A stretch of DNA of 64,000 nucleotides, from positions 434,001 to 498,000 of the forward strand of contig NZ_CP124616.1 in assembly GCF_029958925.1 (NCBI RefSeq), read 5' to 3'. The stretch comes from Tropicibacter oceani. GTDB lineage: Bacteria > Pseudomonadota > Alphaproteobacteria > Rhodobacterales > Rhodobacteraceae. This document shows positions 1-8,299 of the stretch, piece after piece. Position numbers and translations under genes: made by a program. Every line of letters starts with the position of its first letter. Position 1 is the first letter of the stretch. The notes below the pieces were generated by a model. The model had not been told where the DNA came from. It was given only the letters and a program-made list of their open reading frames with translations, and searched no databases.

Positions 1-1
1 C

Positions 2-1171
2 ACCGCCGACCTTTGCCAGAAACTGCGTGATGCGGGCCATGAACCCACCGTCACCGAAAAGACCGGACTGCTGCTTGATCCCTATTTCAGCGCCACCAAG
101 GTGGCCTGGCTGCTGGACACCGTCAAAGACGCCCGCGCCCGAGCCGAAGCGGGCGAGCTGGCCTTTGGCACCGTCGACAGCTGGCTGATCTGGAACCTGA
201 CCGGCGGCGCGCGGCACGTCACCGATGCCACCAACGCCGCCCGCACCATGCTGTACGACATCCGCAAAGGGCGCTGGTCGCAAACCATGTGCGACATGCT
301 GGGCGTACCGATGGCCCTGCTGCCCGAAGTGATGGATTGCGCCGCCGATTTCGGCACCGCCCTGCCCGATCACCTTGGCGCCGCGATCCCGATTCTTGGC
401 GTTGCCGGCGATCAACAGGCGGCGACCATCGGCCAGGCCTGCTTTGAACCCGGGATGATGAAATCGACCTATGGCACCGGCTGCTTTGCCCTGCTGAACA
501 CCGGCGACACGCCCGTCACCTCGAAAAACCGCCTGTTGACCACCATCGCCTATCAGCTGGACGGCCAGCCGACCTATGCGCTCGAAGGCTCGATCTTCAT
601 CGCCGGGGCCGTGGTGCAATGGCTCCGCGACGGGCTGAAGATCATCAAGGACGCCAAGGAAACGCAGACCATGGCCGAAGCCTCGGACAGCGGCCAGAAT
701 GTCGTCATTGTCCCGGCCTTCACCGGCCTTGGCGCGCCTTATTGGAACGCCGAATGCCGCGGCGCGGTCTTTGGGTTGACGCGCAATTCCGGACCGCAGG
801 AATTCGCCCGCGCCGCGCTGGAATCCGTCGGATACCAAACCCGCGACCTGCTCGAGGCGATGCAGGCCGATTGGGACAGCCCGGGGCAGACCGCTCTGCG
901 CGTCGACGGCGGGATGAGCGCAAGCAACTGGGCCATGCAGTTCCTCTCCGATATCCTAGATGCTCAGGTTGACCGCCCCGAAATCCTGGAAACCACCGCG
1001 ATGGGCGCGGCCTGGCTGGCCGGGCAGCGCGCGGGCGTCTACCCCGACCAGGCCAGCTTTGCCAGCACCTGGGCGCTCGAACGCAGCTTTGTCCCCGAGA
1101 TGGACAAGGACCGCCGCGCCGAAAAATATGCCGCATGGAAACGGGCGGTCACCGCTGCGCAGGCGTTCTAA
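2..1171 (+). CDS. glpK: Glycerol kinase, C-terminal 389 residues (5' end outside window)
   Basis: The open frame enters from the left edge with no start codon, so roughly the first 100 residues of a protein usually near 495 residues are missing. FGGY-type sugar kinase features are visible: [14 protein letters not shown] near the left edge, [14 protein letters not shown], the [13 protein letters not shown] segment followed by the STYGTGCF nucleotide-binding loop, and [15 protein letters not shown] near the C-terminus. Glycerol kinase makes sn-glycerol 3-phosphate from glycerol and ATP in the cytosol. The peptidase gene starts one base after its stop, suggesting cotranscription. Confidence 0.95.
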   Translation, partial: TADLCQKLRDAGHEPTVTEKTGLLLDPYFSATKVAWLLDTVKDARARAEAGELAFGTVDSWLIWNLTGGARHVTDATNAARTMLYDIRKGRWSQTMCDMLGVPMALLPEVMDCAADFGTALPDHLGAAIPILGVAGDQQAATIGQACFEPGMMKSTYGTGCFALLNTGDTPVTSKNRLLTTIAYQLDGQPTYALEGSIFIAGAVVQWLRDGLKIIKDAKETQTMAEASDSGQNVVIVPAFTGLGAPYWNAECRGAVFGLTRNSGPQEFARAALESVGYQTRDLLEAMQADWDSPGQTALRVDGGMSASNWAMQFLSDILDAQVDRPEILETTAMGAAWLAGQRAGVYPDQASFASTWALERSFVPEMDKDRRAEKYAAWKRAVTAAQAF

Positions 1172-1172
1172 G

Positions 1173-2177
1173 ATGCGCCCCGGTCCGAAAAACCTGATCA
1201 CCGACATTGCCGGCCTTCGCGTCGGCAATGCGCAAGACATGGCGCTGAAATCCGGAACCACGGTCCTGATCGGCGATGCGCCATTCACCGCCTCGGTCGC
1301 GGTGCAGGGCGGCGCCCCCGGCACCCGTGAAACCGATCTTCTGGCACCCGACAAAACCGCCCCCGGCGCAGATGCGCTGGTGCTATCCGGTGGCAGCGCC
1401 TTTGGGCTTGCCGCCGCGCAGGGCGTGATGGACGAACTGTATGCGCAGGGGCGCGGCTTTCCCGTTCTCTCGGCCCGCGTGCCGATCGTTCCCGCCGCAA
1501 TCATCTTTGACCTTTTGAACGGCGGGCAAAAGGACTGGGGCAACAACCCCTATCCGGCCCTTGGCAAAGCCGCCTTGCTATCGGCAAGCCCCGATTTCGC
1601 CCTAGGCACCCATGGCGCCGGCACCGGCGCGCAAACGGCGATGCACAAGGGCGGGCTTGGCTCGGCCAGCCTGATCCTCGATGACGGGATCACCGTCGGC
1701 GCGCTGGTCGCCGTCAATCCGCTGGGCAGCGTCACGACCCCTTCGGGGCGGCATTTCTGGGCAGCCCCGGCCGAGTTCGGCGATGAATTCGGCGGTCTTG
1801 GCCCCGATCCCGCCAAGGGTTTTCACCCCCTGCCCGAAAGCCGCAAACTGCAGGCCATGGCACAGCACGGCAACACCACCATCGCCATCGTCGCCACCGA
1901 TGCGATCCTGTCCAAGGCCCAGTGCCACCGCATGGCCGTCGCGGCCCACGACGGCATGGCCCGCGCGATCCAGCCATCGCATACCCCTATGGACGGAGAC
2001 CTGGTATTCGCCGCTGCGACCGGCGCAAAGCCCTTGGACGCCCCGGACATTCAGCTGGCCTGGATCGGCCACGCCGCCAGCCTCTGCCTTGCCCGCGCCA
2101 TCGCCCGCGCCGTTTGGGAGGCAACACCCACCTCAGGCGACACCCTGCCGACCCTGAGACAGGACCTGGGATTCTGA
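1173..2177 (+). CDS. P1 (S58, DmpA-type) family peptidase
   Basis: 334 residues from ATG 1173, one base after the glpK stop. The fold signature of P1-family N-terminal-nucleophile aminopeptidases is clear: ITDIAGLRVGNAQD at the N-terminus, ALVLSGGSAFGLAAAQGVMD, and the processing motif GNTTIAIVATDA. In this family the precursor cuts itself before a Ser or Thr, which becomes the nucleophile; by alignment this would be between N234 and T235. Relatives are beta-peptidyl or D-aminopeptidases and nylon-oligomer hydrolases, so the natural substrate cannot be assigned. No signal peptide, so it is probably cytosolic. The link with glpK is positional only. Confidence 0.85.
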   Translation: MRPGPKNLITDIAGLRVGNAQDMALKSGTTVLIGDAPFTASVAVQGGAPGTRETDLLAPDKTAPGADALVLSGGSAFGLAAAQGVMDELYAQGRGFPVLSARVPIVPAAIIFDLLNGGQKDWGNNPYPALGKAALLSASPDFALGTHGAGTGAQTAMHKGGLGSASLILDDGITVGALVAVNPLGSVTTPSGRHFWAAPAEFGDEFGGLGPDPAKGFHPLPESRKLQAMAQHGNTTIAIVATDAILSKAQCHRMAVAAHDGMARAIQPSHTPMDGDLVFAAATGAKPLDAPDIQLAWIGHAASLCLARAIARAVWEATPTSGDTLPTLRQDLGF

Positions 2178-2256
2178 TCCGCCCGGACACAGCAGGCCCT
2201 CAGATGTCCCTGTCCACCGGCGCAACGCGCGCCCGGCCTGTTCTTGGCCCTTTGCC

Positions 2257-2280
2257 CTTCTTCTTGGCAAAAATACTCAA
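2257..2280 (+). repeat. Dispersed intergenic repeat, partial copy 1
   Basis: The stretch CTTCTTCTTGGCAAAAATAC matches the head of a short repeat seen again at 33635, 43105 and 61508. This copy lacks the CCGGGGG box and the G-rich hairpin of the others, so it looks degenerate. It lies in the 139-bp gap between the convergent peptidase and SseB genes. Confidence 0.5.
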
Positions 2281-2316
2281 ATTCCACGCCGGCCCCACCG
2301 AACCCGCGTCGATCGT

Positions 2317-3105
2317 TTAGCGCAAGATCGGCGGCTTGTCGGGGTCTGATCCGGGTGCGAGCCGTTCGACCCGGCCCGGGGTCTCGGGTTCCGGCAGATC
2401 AAAGCGCAGGGCGACACCGGCCAGTTGCGCCGTCAGCGGATCGCTGTCGGTCAAAAAGGCCACGTCCAGCGCCCCCGCCTCGAGCCCGGAGAACACCAGC
2501 GCCTCGTTGATGGCCTGCGCCAGCGCGCCCTCGGCCCCGGCAACCGCCCCGGTGATTCCCAGCAGATGCCCCTGCCCGCCGCCCTCATAGGTCACGCGCG
2601 CCAGATAGGCCTTGCGCGCCAGCCCCGCCGTCATCGCCAGCTTGGCGTCCAGCGCCTGCAACAGCGCCTCGGGCAGGCCGGTCGGGGCGTGCAGGCTTTG
2701 TGGGCGTGCCTCGCCTTGGGACGGCGCGTGGTCCAGTGTCTGCGACAGCCATTCCAGCGCCTGCGGTGGCAGCAGGATCGACGACGGCGCGACCTCGATG
2801 TTCAGCGCAAGGCCGATTCCCTGCCCGGCCAGCATCCGCGCCAGCGCACGACCCGACAGCGCAACGTAGGGCACCGCGCGCCCGGCAAAACCCGACAGCC
2901 GTTCCTCAAGATCAAACCCCAGCACAAAGGCGCTGTCCTGTACCTCGAACACTTCGGGCGAGATGTCATCGCCCTGCGGTTCCCTGGTCAGCATCAGGAA
3001 CAGCTCTGCATCGGCAAGCCGTTCATAGAACCGCAGGCGCGCGGCGTCATCGTCCGGCGCGGCCTCCATCGCGGCATGGGCGGTATCGATCGGGGTTGTC
3101 GTCAT
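2317..3105 (-). CDS. SseB family protein
   Basis: 262 residues from ATG 3105. The N-terminal half (about residues 15-130) matches the SseB N-terminal domain: RFYERLADAELFLML, then FEVQDSAFVLGFDLEERLSGF and VPYVALSGRALARMLAGQGIGLALN. The C-terminal half resembles the SseB C-terminal domain. The biochemical role of SseB is not known, although E. coli SseB was named for enhanced serine sensitivity. GGAGG lies just upstream, and the start overlaps the stop of the glycosylase-like gene by ATGA, so the two are translationally coupled. A longer in-frame reading to 3483 has no support and is ignored. Confidence 0.85.
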   Translation of the reverse strand: MTTTPIDTAHAAMEAAPDDDAARLRFYERLADAELFLMLTREPQGDDISPEVFEVQDSAFVLGFDLEERLSGFAGRAVPYVALSGRALARMLAGQGIGLALNIEVAPSSILLPPQALEWLSQTLDHAPSQGEARPQSLHAPTGLPEALLQALDAKLAMTAGLARKAYLARVTYEGGGQGHLLGITGAVAGAEGALAQAINEALVFSGLEAGALDVAFLTDSDPLTAQLAGVALRFDLPEPETPGRVERLAPGSDPDKPPILR

Positions 3106-3683
3106 GTCATCACCTCCGCGACGCGGGCGCGCAGGACGGGCAGCAAATCGTCCTCGAACCACGGGTTCTTCTTCAGCCAAGCGGTATTGCGCCAGGATGG
3201 ATGGGGCAAGGGGATCACCTGCGGAAGATGGTCGCGCCAGGCCCGCACCGTGTCGGTCACCCCGCCCGTGCCTGGCAGGTGCCATTTCTGCGCATAGCCC
3301 CCCACCGCCAGTGTCAGCCGGATGTCTGGAAAGGCGGCGACCAAAGGCGCGCGCCAGGTTCGTGCGCAGATCGGCGGCGGCGGCAGGTCCGCCCCCTTGC
3401 GATACCCCGGAAAGCAAAAGGCCATGGGCAGGATCGCCACCCGCGACGCATCGTAAAAGGCATCGTTGTCCAGCCCCAGCCATTCGCGCAGCCGGTCCCC
3501 GGAGGGGTCGGTAAAGGGCAATCCGCTGTCATGCACCCGCGCGCCCGGCGCCTGCCCGGCGATCAGCAGCCGGGCCGTGGGCAGGCCGCGAAACACCGGC
3601 CGCGGCTGATGCGCGGTTTCGGTTGCGGCGAACCGCTGGGCACACAGGCGACAGGCGCGGATATCGGCGGCAAGACTATTCAT
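3102..3683 (-). CDS. Uracil-DNA glycosylase-superfamily protein, Fe-S type
   Basis: 193 residues. Motif A of the UDG superfamily reads GQAPG (43-47), followed by SGLPFTDPSGDRLREWLG, and the distal HPSWRN motif is at 161-166. Four cysteines follow the iron-sulfur pattern of family-4/5 enzymes: C11-x2-C14 and C90-x15-C106, so a [4Fe-4S] cluster is likely (inference). The protein probably removes uracil or another damaged base from DNA. GQAPG differs from the family-4 GEAPG and family-5 GLAPA motifs, so the exact subfamily and substrate are open. It is transcribed divergently from the ArsR-type regulator and overlaps sseB downstream by 4 bases. Confidence 0.82.
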   Translation of the reverse strand: MNSLAADIRACRLCAQRFAATETAHQPRPVFRGLPTARLLIAGQAPGARVHDSGLPFTDPSGDRLREWLGLDNDAFYDASRVAILPMAFCFPGYRKGADLPPPPICARTWRAPLVAAFPDIRLTLAVGGYAQKWHLPGTGGVTDTVRAWRDHLPQVIPLPHPSWRNTAWLKKNPWFEDDLLPVLRARVAEVMT

Positions 3684-3723
3684 ACCGGTAATCTAGGGCG
3701 CGCTTGCGCGATGCGCACCCCTC

Positions 3724-3783
3724 ATTTCGACACTTGTCGAAATAATGCTTGCGCGACTCGCACATTTCGACAACTCTAGAAAT
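3724..3783. promoter_or_regulatory. Two tandem palindromic operators for the ArsR-type regulator
   Basis: Site 1 (3724-3743) is a perfect inverted repeat, ATTTCGACA-CT-TGTCGAAAT. Site 2 (3764-3783) is a weaker version, ATTTCGACA then ACTC then TAGAAAT. The two start exactly 40 bp apart, about four helical turns. Each is preceded by a GCTTGCGCG element (3702-3710 and 3747-3755), so a segment of about 40-45 bp appears duplicated. Site 2 touches the regulator start codon and the sites lie in the gap with the divergent glycosylase gene, which fits autorepression by an ArsR dimer. Confidence 0.75.
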
Positions 3784-4134
3784 ATGAAAATGACAGATCC
3801 CATCCCCCCGACCCTTTCGCCCGAAACCGCGGCGGCCAAATTCGCCGCACTGGGATCGGAACAGCGCCTTGGCGTGCTTCAGGCCTTGGTCCGGGCCGGA
3901 CCCGAAGGCGCCAGCATGGGCGATCTGGGTGCCCGCTGCGGCATCACCGGATCGACGCTGACGCATCATCTGAAAATCCTTGCCGCTGCCGGGCTGGTCA
4001 AACAAACCCGGCAAGGGCGCTCTATCATCTGTGCCGGTGCCGACTATGCCGAGGTGCAGGCCCTGTCCCAATACCTGTTGCAGAACTGTTGCGCCGACGC
4101 GACCTGCACCCACAAAGGCCACGACAATGACTGA
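3784..4134 (+). CDS. ArsR-family winged-helix transcriptional regulator
   Basis: 116 residues from ATG 3784. It has the ArsR helix-turn-helix: FAALGSEQRLGVLQALVRAG, then GDLGARCGITGSTLTHHLKILAAAGLV (shown in two parts: GDLGARCGITGS and TLTHHLKILAAAG) and a beta-wing QTRQGRSIICAG. The C-terminal tail carries CC-x4-C followed by His residues (NCCADATCTHKGH), a plausible metal or metalloid sensor site. It overlaps the permease gene by 8 bases, so the pair is an operon, probably autoregulated through the operators ending at 3783. No Shine-Dalgarno sequence precedes ATG 3784, ATG 3790 or ATG 3745, so the message may be leaderless or the start different. The inducer is not known. Confidence 0.85.
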   Translation: MKMTDPIPPTLSPETAAAKFAALGSEQRLGVLQALVRAGPEGASMGDLGARCGITGSTLTHHLKILAAAGLVKQTRQGRSIICAGADYAEVQALSQYLLQNCCADATCTHKGHDND

Positions 4135-5152
4135 GACAACCGCCCCCACCCCGCGCCAGTTGCCCCGCATCGACAAGGCCTGGATCGCCAGCCTTGTCAT
4201 TCTGGCGCTGGTCGCCGTTCTGGACCCACCGCAATTCTGGCCCACGGTCACATTTGCCATCGGGGCGCTCTGGCACACGCTGCCCTTTATCCTGTTTGCC
4301 GTTCTGGCGGTCGCCTATCTCAAGGCATCGGGGGCCGAACGCCTGCTGGCCCGGGCCTTTGAAGGGCGCGAAACCCGGATGATCCTGCTGGCCGCACTGC
4401 TGGGCGGGCTGTCACCTTTTTGTTCTTGCGAAGTCATCCCCTTTATCGCCGCGCTTCTGGCGGTCGGCGCGCCGCTGAGCGCGGTCATGGCCTTTTGGTT
4501 GGCCTCGCCGCTGATGGACCCGGCCATGTTCGCCATCACCGCAGGCACGCTGGGCTTTGACTTTGCGCTTGCCAAAACGCTGGCCGCCGTCGGCCTTGGG
4601 TTGCTGGGCGGATTTGGCGCCATGGCCTTTGCCTCCAGCCCGGTGTTCCGCGATCCGCTGCGCGAAAAGCCCCAAGTTGGCGGTTGTTGCGGCCTGCGCA
4701 AACCGTTTCAGGGCGCGCCGGTCTGGGCCTTCTGGAAAGACGGCGAGCGTCGCGGCGTGTTCAAGGACACGGCCCTGACCAACGCCATGTTCCTGCTGAA
4801 ATGGCTGACGCTGGCCTATGTGCTTGAGGCGGTGATGATCCACTATGTTCCCGCCGACCTGATCGCCGGTTTCCTGGGCGGCACCGGGATCATGCCGATC
4901 CTGCTGGGCGCGCTGGTGGGGGCTCCGGCCTATCTGAACGGCTATGCCGCCGTGCCACTGGTCGATGCGCTTCTGGCGCAGGGCATGGCACAGGGCGCCG
5001 CCATGAGCTTTGTCCTGGCGGGCGGAGTCAGTTGCATCCCTGCCGCCATCGCGGTCTGGGCGCTGGTCAAACCGCGCGTCTTTGCCGCCTACCTCGGGTT
5101 TGCGCTGGTCGGATCGGTCATCGCGGGACTGGCCTGGGGCGCCGTCGCCTGA
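4127..5152 (+). CDS. ArsP_1-type inner-membrane permease
   Basis: 341 residues, about eight hydrophobic segments. The PF03773-type signature CSCEVIPFIAALLAVGAP follows the second helix pair, and the second half repeats the architecture (LGALVGAPAYLNGYAAVPLV, SFVLAGGVSCIPAAIAVWAL). The central cytosolic loop contains GGCCG, a likely thiol metal contact. Relatives export organoarsenicals or take part in copper/zinc handling. The ArsR regulator with a Cys-rich tail, overlapping by 8 bases, supports induction by a thiophilic metal or metalloid. The substrate cannot be read from sequence; methylated arsenicals are one option. Confidence 0.82.
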   Translation: MTETTAPTPRQLPRIDKAWIASLVILALVAVLDPPQFWPTVTFAIGALWHTLPFILFAVLAVAYLKASGAERLLARAFEGRETRMILLAALLGGLSPFCSCEVIPFIAALLAVGAPLSAVMAFWLASPLMDPAMFAITAGTLGFDFALAKTLAAVGLGLLGGFGAMAFASSPVFRDPLREKPQVGGCCGLRKPFQGAPVWAFWKDGERRGVFKDTALTNAMFLLKWLTLAYVLEAVMIHYVPADLIAGFLGGTGIMPILLGALVGAPAYLNGYAAVPLVDALLAQGMAQGAAMSFVLAGGVSCIPAAIAVWALVKPRVFAAYLGFALVGSVIAGLAWGAVA

Positions 5153-5368
5153 GACGAGCGACCCGCCACAAACGCCCTGCGGCAGAGCTTCGCGGGCCGA
5201 CGCCCATGAACGGCGAAGGAATCGTCGTTAACTGTTTCAAGCGTGGGGCTCCTGTGGGGCCCTGCGTTGTTTTTGTTTCCGTCAGGGGCCATAATGTAGA
5301 CAAATTTATCCCGTAGCAGAATGGAAACCCGTTCGTGGGATGGTATTGGTAAAACCGGGGCAACCCTG

Positions 5369-6028
5369 ATGCTTGAGTTCGACATGGTCAGCAAGTCCTT
5401 TTGGACAGGCACCCAGCGCAAGGTGATCCTTGACCGGGTGTCCTTTCGCGTCGACCTGGGCGAATCCCTGGGCATCCTGGCACCCAACGGCACCGGCAAG
5501 ACGACCCTGATCAAGATGATGGCCGGGCTGGAAAAGCCCGACGAGGGCGAAATCAGACGCGGGTGCCGCATCTCGTTCCCCCTGGGCTACATGGGCGGCG
5601 TGATATCCAAGATTTCGGCCCGCGAAAACGCGCGCTATATCGCACGGCTGTACGGGCTTGACCCGGATTATGTCGAATCCTTCTGCCGCTGGCTTTGCGG
5701 GCTCAAGGAATATTTCGACCAACCCATCGGCACCTATTCATCGGGGATGCGCGCGCGCTTTACCTTTTCCCTGATGCTGGCGCTTGATTTCGACATGTAC
5801 CTGATCGACGAAGGCATGCCCAATTCCACCGACGTCGATTTCAACCAAAAGGCCGGCGATGTGCTGGCCGAACGGCTGCGCACCACCACGATCATCATCG
5901 TGTCGCACCAGCCGAAGATCCTTGAAAAATTCGCCCGCAAGGCGGCCGTCCTGATGGACGGCAAGCTGCATATGTTCGACACCTTGGAAGAAGCGAAACA
6001 GCTGTATGACTACGAAACCCAAGGCTAA
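5369..6028 (+). CDS. kpsT: Capsular polysaccharide ABC exporter, ATP-binding protein
   Basis: 219 residues from ATG 5369, the usual KpsT/CtrD length; an upstream in-frame ATG at 5321 would add 16 residues. Walker A is APNGTGKTTL, the signature is TYSSGMRARF, Walker B is DFDMYLIDEG, and the switch His is in IIIVSHQP. These features are typical of KpsT-type ATPases that power export of group 2 capsule or related polymers through KpsM. The stop overlaps kpsE by 23 bases. The partner permease kpsM lies about 10 kb away on the other strand. The 216-bp upstream gap contains AT-rich TTGTTT and TAATGT boxes that could be a promoter, at low certainty. Confidence 0.88.
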   Translation: MLEFDMVSKSFWTGTQRKVILDRVSFRVDLGESLGILAPNGTGKTTLIKMMAGLEKPDEGEIRRGCRISFPLGYMGGVISKISARENARYIARLYGLDPDYVESFCRWLCGLKEYFDQPIGTYSSGMRARFTFSLMLALDFDMYLIDEGMPNSTDVDFNQKAGDVLAERLRTTTIIIVSHQPKILEKFARKAAVLMDGKLHMFDTLEEAKQLYDYETQG

Positions 6029-7685
6029 AAAGTTCCGCATCCGCCGCGATCCGATCGACGGCGCGCAGGATGCTGCCACGGCCCCGCAACCGGCCGACGG
6101 CACAGCCGTGCCCAAACGCCCCGTGCAACCGCGTCCTCAGCCCGACCAGCCCGCGACACCGCGCCCGGCGGCGCCCGCCTCGGCCGCGCCCCGCAGCGGG
6201 CAGGTGGATTCCGCCGCGCAGGTTGCCGGTGAAACCGACATGGATGCCATCCGCCGCGAGGGCCTGACCGGGCGCCAGCTGCGCATGGCCCGCCGCGTCG
6301 CGCAAAAGAACGGGCTTGCCCCGACGTCTGATTTCGACGCCGTGCGCCTGCTGCGCGCCCGCGGCATCGACCCATTCCAGCGCACCAACATGCTGGAGCT
6401 GGTCGTCGCCGACAAGGACGGCGAAAAACCCAGCGAAAAGCCCGCCGAGGAAAAGCCCGAGGTCCGGGTACAATTGCCCCAGACCGTCGATGTCGAAAAG
6501 AAACAGCTGCCGTCGACCCAGATGGCCAGCCCCGCAGAACGCCGTGCCGCGGAAATCATGCAGATCCAAAAGGATCTGGCAGGGCGCCGCCGCAAGAAAA
6601 TGTGGCTGCTGATGACGCGCCTGGCCTTCTTTGTCGGCCTTCCGACCCTGATTGCCGGGTATTATTTCTATTTCGTCGCAACCCCGATGTATTCGACCAA
6701 GTCCGAATTCCTGATCCTCAAGGCCGAAAGCACCGCGGGCGCCATGGGTTCCTTGTTCTCGGGCACGCAGTTCGCGACCAACCAAGATGCCATTGCGGTG
6801 CAAAGCTATCTGACATCGAAGGACGCCATGCTGCGCCTTGATCAGGATGTCGGCTTCAAACAGCATTACACGCAGGAATTCATCGACCCGATTCAACGCC
6901 TTGGCGATGATCCGTCGAATGAAGAGGCGTACAAGCTGTACAAGCGCAACATCGAGATCGGCTATGACCCCACCGAAGGCGTGATCAAGATGGAGATCAT
7001 GGCCGCCGATCCCGAAGTTGCCGCCGAGTTTTCGCGCGCCCTGATCGGCTATGCCGAGGAACGGGTCGACAACCTGTCGCTGCGCAAACGGTCGAACGCG
7101 GTTGCGGACGCCGAAGATGGTCTGATCGCCGCCGACAACGCCCGCCGCGAGGCGCAGGAACGTCTGGTCCGCCTGCAGCAAGAGGGCAACATCGTCGATC
7201 CCGAAGGCCGAATCGCAGCCTTCCGCGCGCAGATCAACACCTATGAATTGCAGCTTCAGGAAAAGAAGCTGCAACTCCAGGCGCTGCTCGACAACTCCCG
7301 TCCCAACCGCGCCAAGGTCGACGGCGCGCAGGGGGATGTTCGCCGGCTGGAAGCGCTGTTGGCCCAATTGAATGCGGAAATGACCACAGCCACCAGCGGC
7401 GGCAATTCGCTGGCCGAAAAGGCCGTACAGATCAAGCTGGCCGAGGCCGACCTGGCCACCCGCGACCTGATGCTGCAAACCGCGCTTGAGCGCCTGGAAC
7501 AGGCCCGCCGGGATGCCGATACCCAGGCCCGCTATCTGACGACCTCGGTCGTTCCCGTCGCCTCCGAAGACCCGAGCTATCCGCGCAAGTTCGAAAACAC
7601 GATCCTGGCCTTCCTGATCTTTGCCGGCGCCTATCTGATGATATCGCTGACGGCGTCGATCCTTCGCGAACAGGTCAGCAGCTGA
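6006..7685 (+). CDS. kpsE: Capsule export inner-membrane/periplasmic protein, KpsE-type
   Basis: 559 residues. Two membrane segments, about 199-224 (MWLLMTRLAFFVGLPTLIAG) and 529-552 (ILAFLIFAGAYLMISLTASI), bracket a large periplasmic domain. That domain begins with YYFYFVATPMYSTKSEFLILKAE, split here as YYFYFVATPMYST and KSEFLILKAE, and has long coiled coils (about 355-510), as in polysaccharide co-polymerases of the PCP-3 class. KpsE/CtrB/BexC proteins are usually 360-390 residues; here about 170 extra Pro/Ala-rich and charged residues precede the first helix, in the cytosol. The gene overlaps kpsT and should link the KpsMT complex to an outer-membrane KpsD/Wza-type channel, which is not in this window. 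Confidence 0.82.
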   Translation: MTTKPKAKKFRIRRDPIDGAQDAATAPQPADGTAVPKRPVQPRPQPDQPATPRPAAPASAAPRSGQVDSAAQVAGETDMDAIRREGLTGRQLRMARRVAQKNGLAPTSDFDAVRLLRARGIDPFQRTNMLELVVADKDGEKPSEKPAEEKPEVRVQLPQTVDVEKKQLPSTQMASPAERRAAEIMQIQKDLAGRRRKKMWLLMTRLAFFVGLPTLIAGYYFYFVATPMYSTKSEFLILKAESTAGAMGSLFSGTQFATNQDAIAVQSYLTSKDAMLRLDQDVGFKQHYTQEFIDPIQRLGDDPSNEEAYKLYKRNIEIGYDPTEGVIKMEIMAADPEVAAEFSRALIGYAEERVDNLSLRKRSNAVADAEDGLIAADNARREAQERLVRLQQEGNIVDPEGRIAAFRAQINTYELQLQEKKLQLQALLDNSRPNRAKVDGAQGDVRRLEALLAQLNAEMTTATSGGNSLAEKAVQIKLAEADLATRDLMLQTALERLEQARRDADTQARYLTTSVVPVASEDPSYPRKFENTILAFLIFAGAYLMISLTASILREQVSS

Positions 7686-7691
7686 CCCCAG

Positions 7692-7717
7692 GCCCCGGTT
7701 GCCAAAGGCACCGGGGC
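7692..7717 (+). terminator. Hairpin after kpsTE
   Basis: GCCCCGGTTGCC, loop AAA, then GGCACCGGGGC forms an 11-bp stem with one bulged base 6 bases after the kpsE stop. There is no T tract, so intrinsic termination is uncertain and it may instead stabilise the 3' end. Confidence 0.45.
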
Positions 7718-7868
7718 AGCGGCCCTGCCCAGCTTTGCGTGCAATCCAGCGCGCTTCGATGCCTGAACGCGCGCCTTCCTGCCCCCCGTCGCCCGCAAAT
7801 CGCGCCCTTGCGGATTACACCCATTTACCGCTTGCACCTCCCTGCCCCGCTTTGCTAAACGCGTCGGC

Positions 7869-7958
7869 GGAGAGGTGGCCGAGTGGTCGAAGGCGCACGC
7901 CTGGAAAGTGTGTAGGCGGGGAACCGTCTCGAGGGTTCGAATCCCTTCCTCTCCGCCA
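7869..7958 (+). tRNA. tRNA-Ser(GGA), CCA encoded
   Basis: Acceptor strand GGAGAGG pairs with CCTCTCC, followed by discriminator G and an encoded CCA (7956-7958). The D-arm TGGCCGAGTGG, anticodon loop CTGGAAA with anticodon GGA, a long class II variable arm, and the T-arm GGGTTCGAATCCC are all present. The anticodon reads serine codons UCC and UCU. Confidence 0.97.
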
Positions 7959-8299
7959 TTATCAATCATCGCCCAAGGCATTGCCGAACCGCGCCTCTTC
8001 GGTGGCGGTTGATGCCTTCGGACATGCTGATTGTTGGCTTGACCCGCGGCCACGCGCATACCGGCGTCCGCCACGTTACTCGGCGCCCTTCAATGGACTC
8101 GAAGGGTCGCGAATAGCGGTTTTTGATGCGAAATCTCGCTCCCATTTTGGCGTCTGTTTGCCCCAGGCGACCCGCCGCCGGTCGTTTACCGGCCGCGCGC
8201 AGGGCGCCGGAAATGCCGCAATGACTCCGCGGGGGCGCCCAAAGCCTGCCACCTTTCCAGAACAGAGTGTTTCCTATCTGTTAATCATGGGAGGCTGTC
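7959..8299. other. Intergenic stretch between tRNA-Ser and a secreted-protein gene
   Basis: No credible gene. A small perfect hairpin GCCGGT-CGTTT-ACCGGC lies at 8177-8193. No attachment-site duplication of the tRNA 3' end and no integrase were seen. GGAGG just before 8300 is the ribosome-binding site of the next gene. Confidence 0.5.

Noticed and set aside
4271-4290. TGGCAC followed by TGCC resembling a sigma-54 promoter
   Set aside because: Spacing is wrong and the site lies inside the permease coding sequence.
7869-8299. tRNA-Ser as an integration site for an island
   Set aside because: No integrase, no repeated tRNA 3' end and no composition change downstream.
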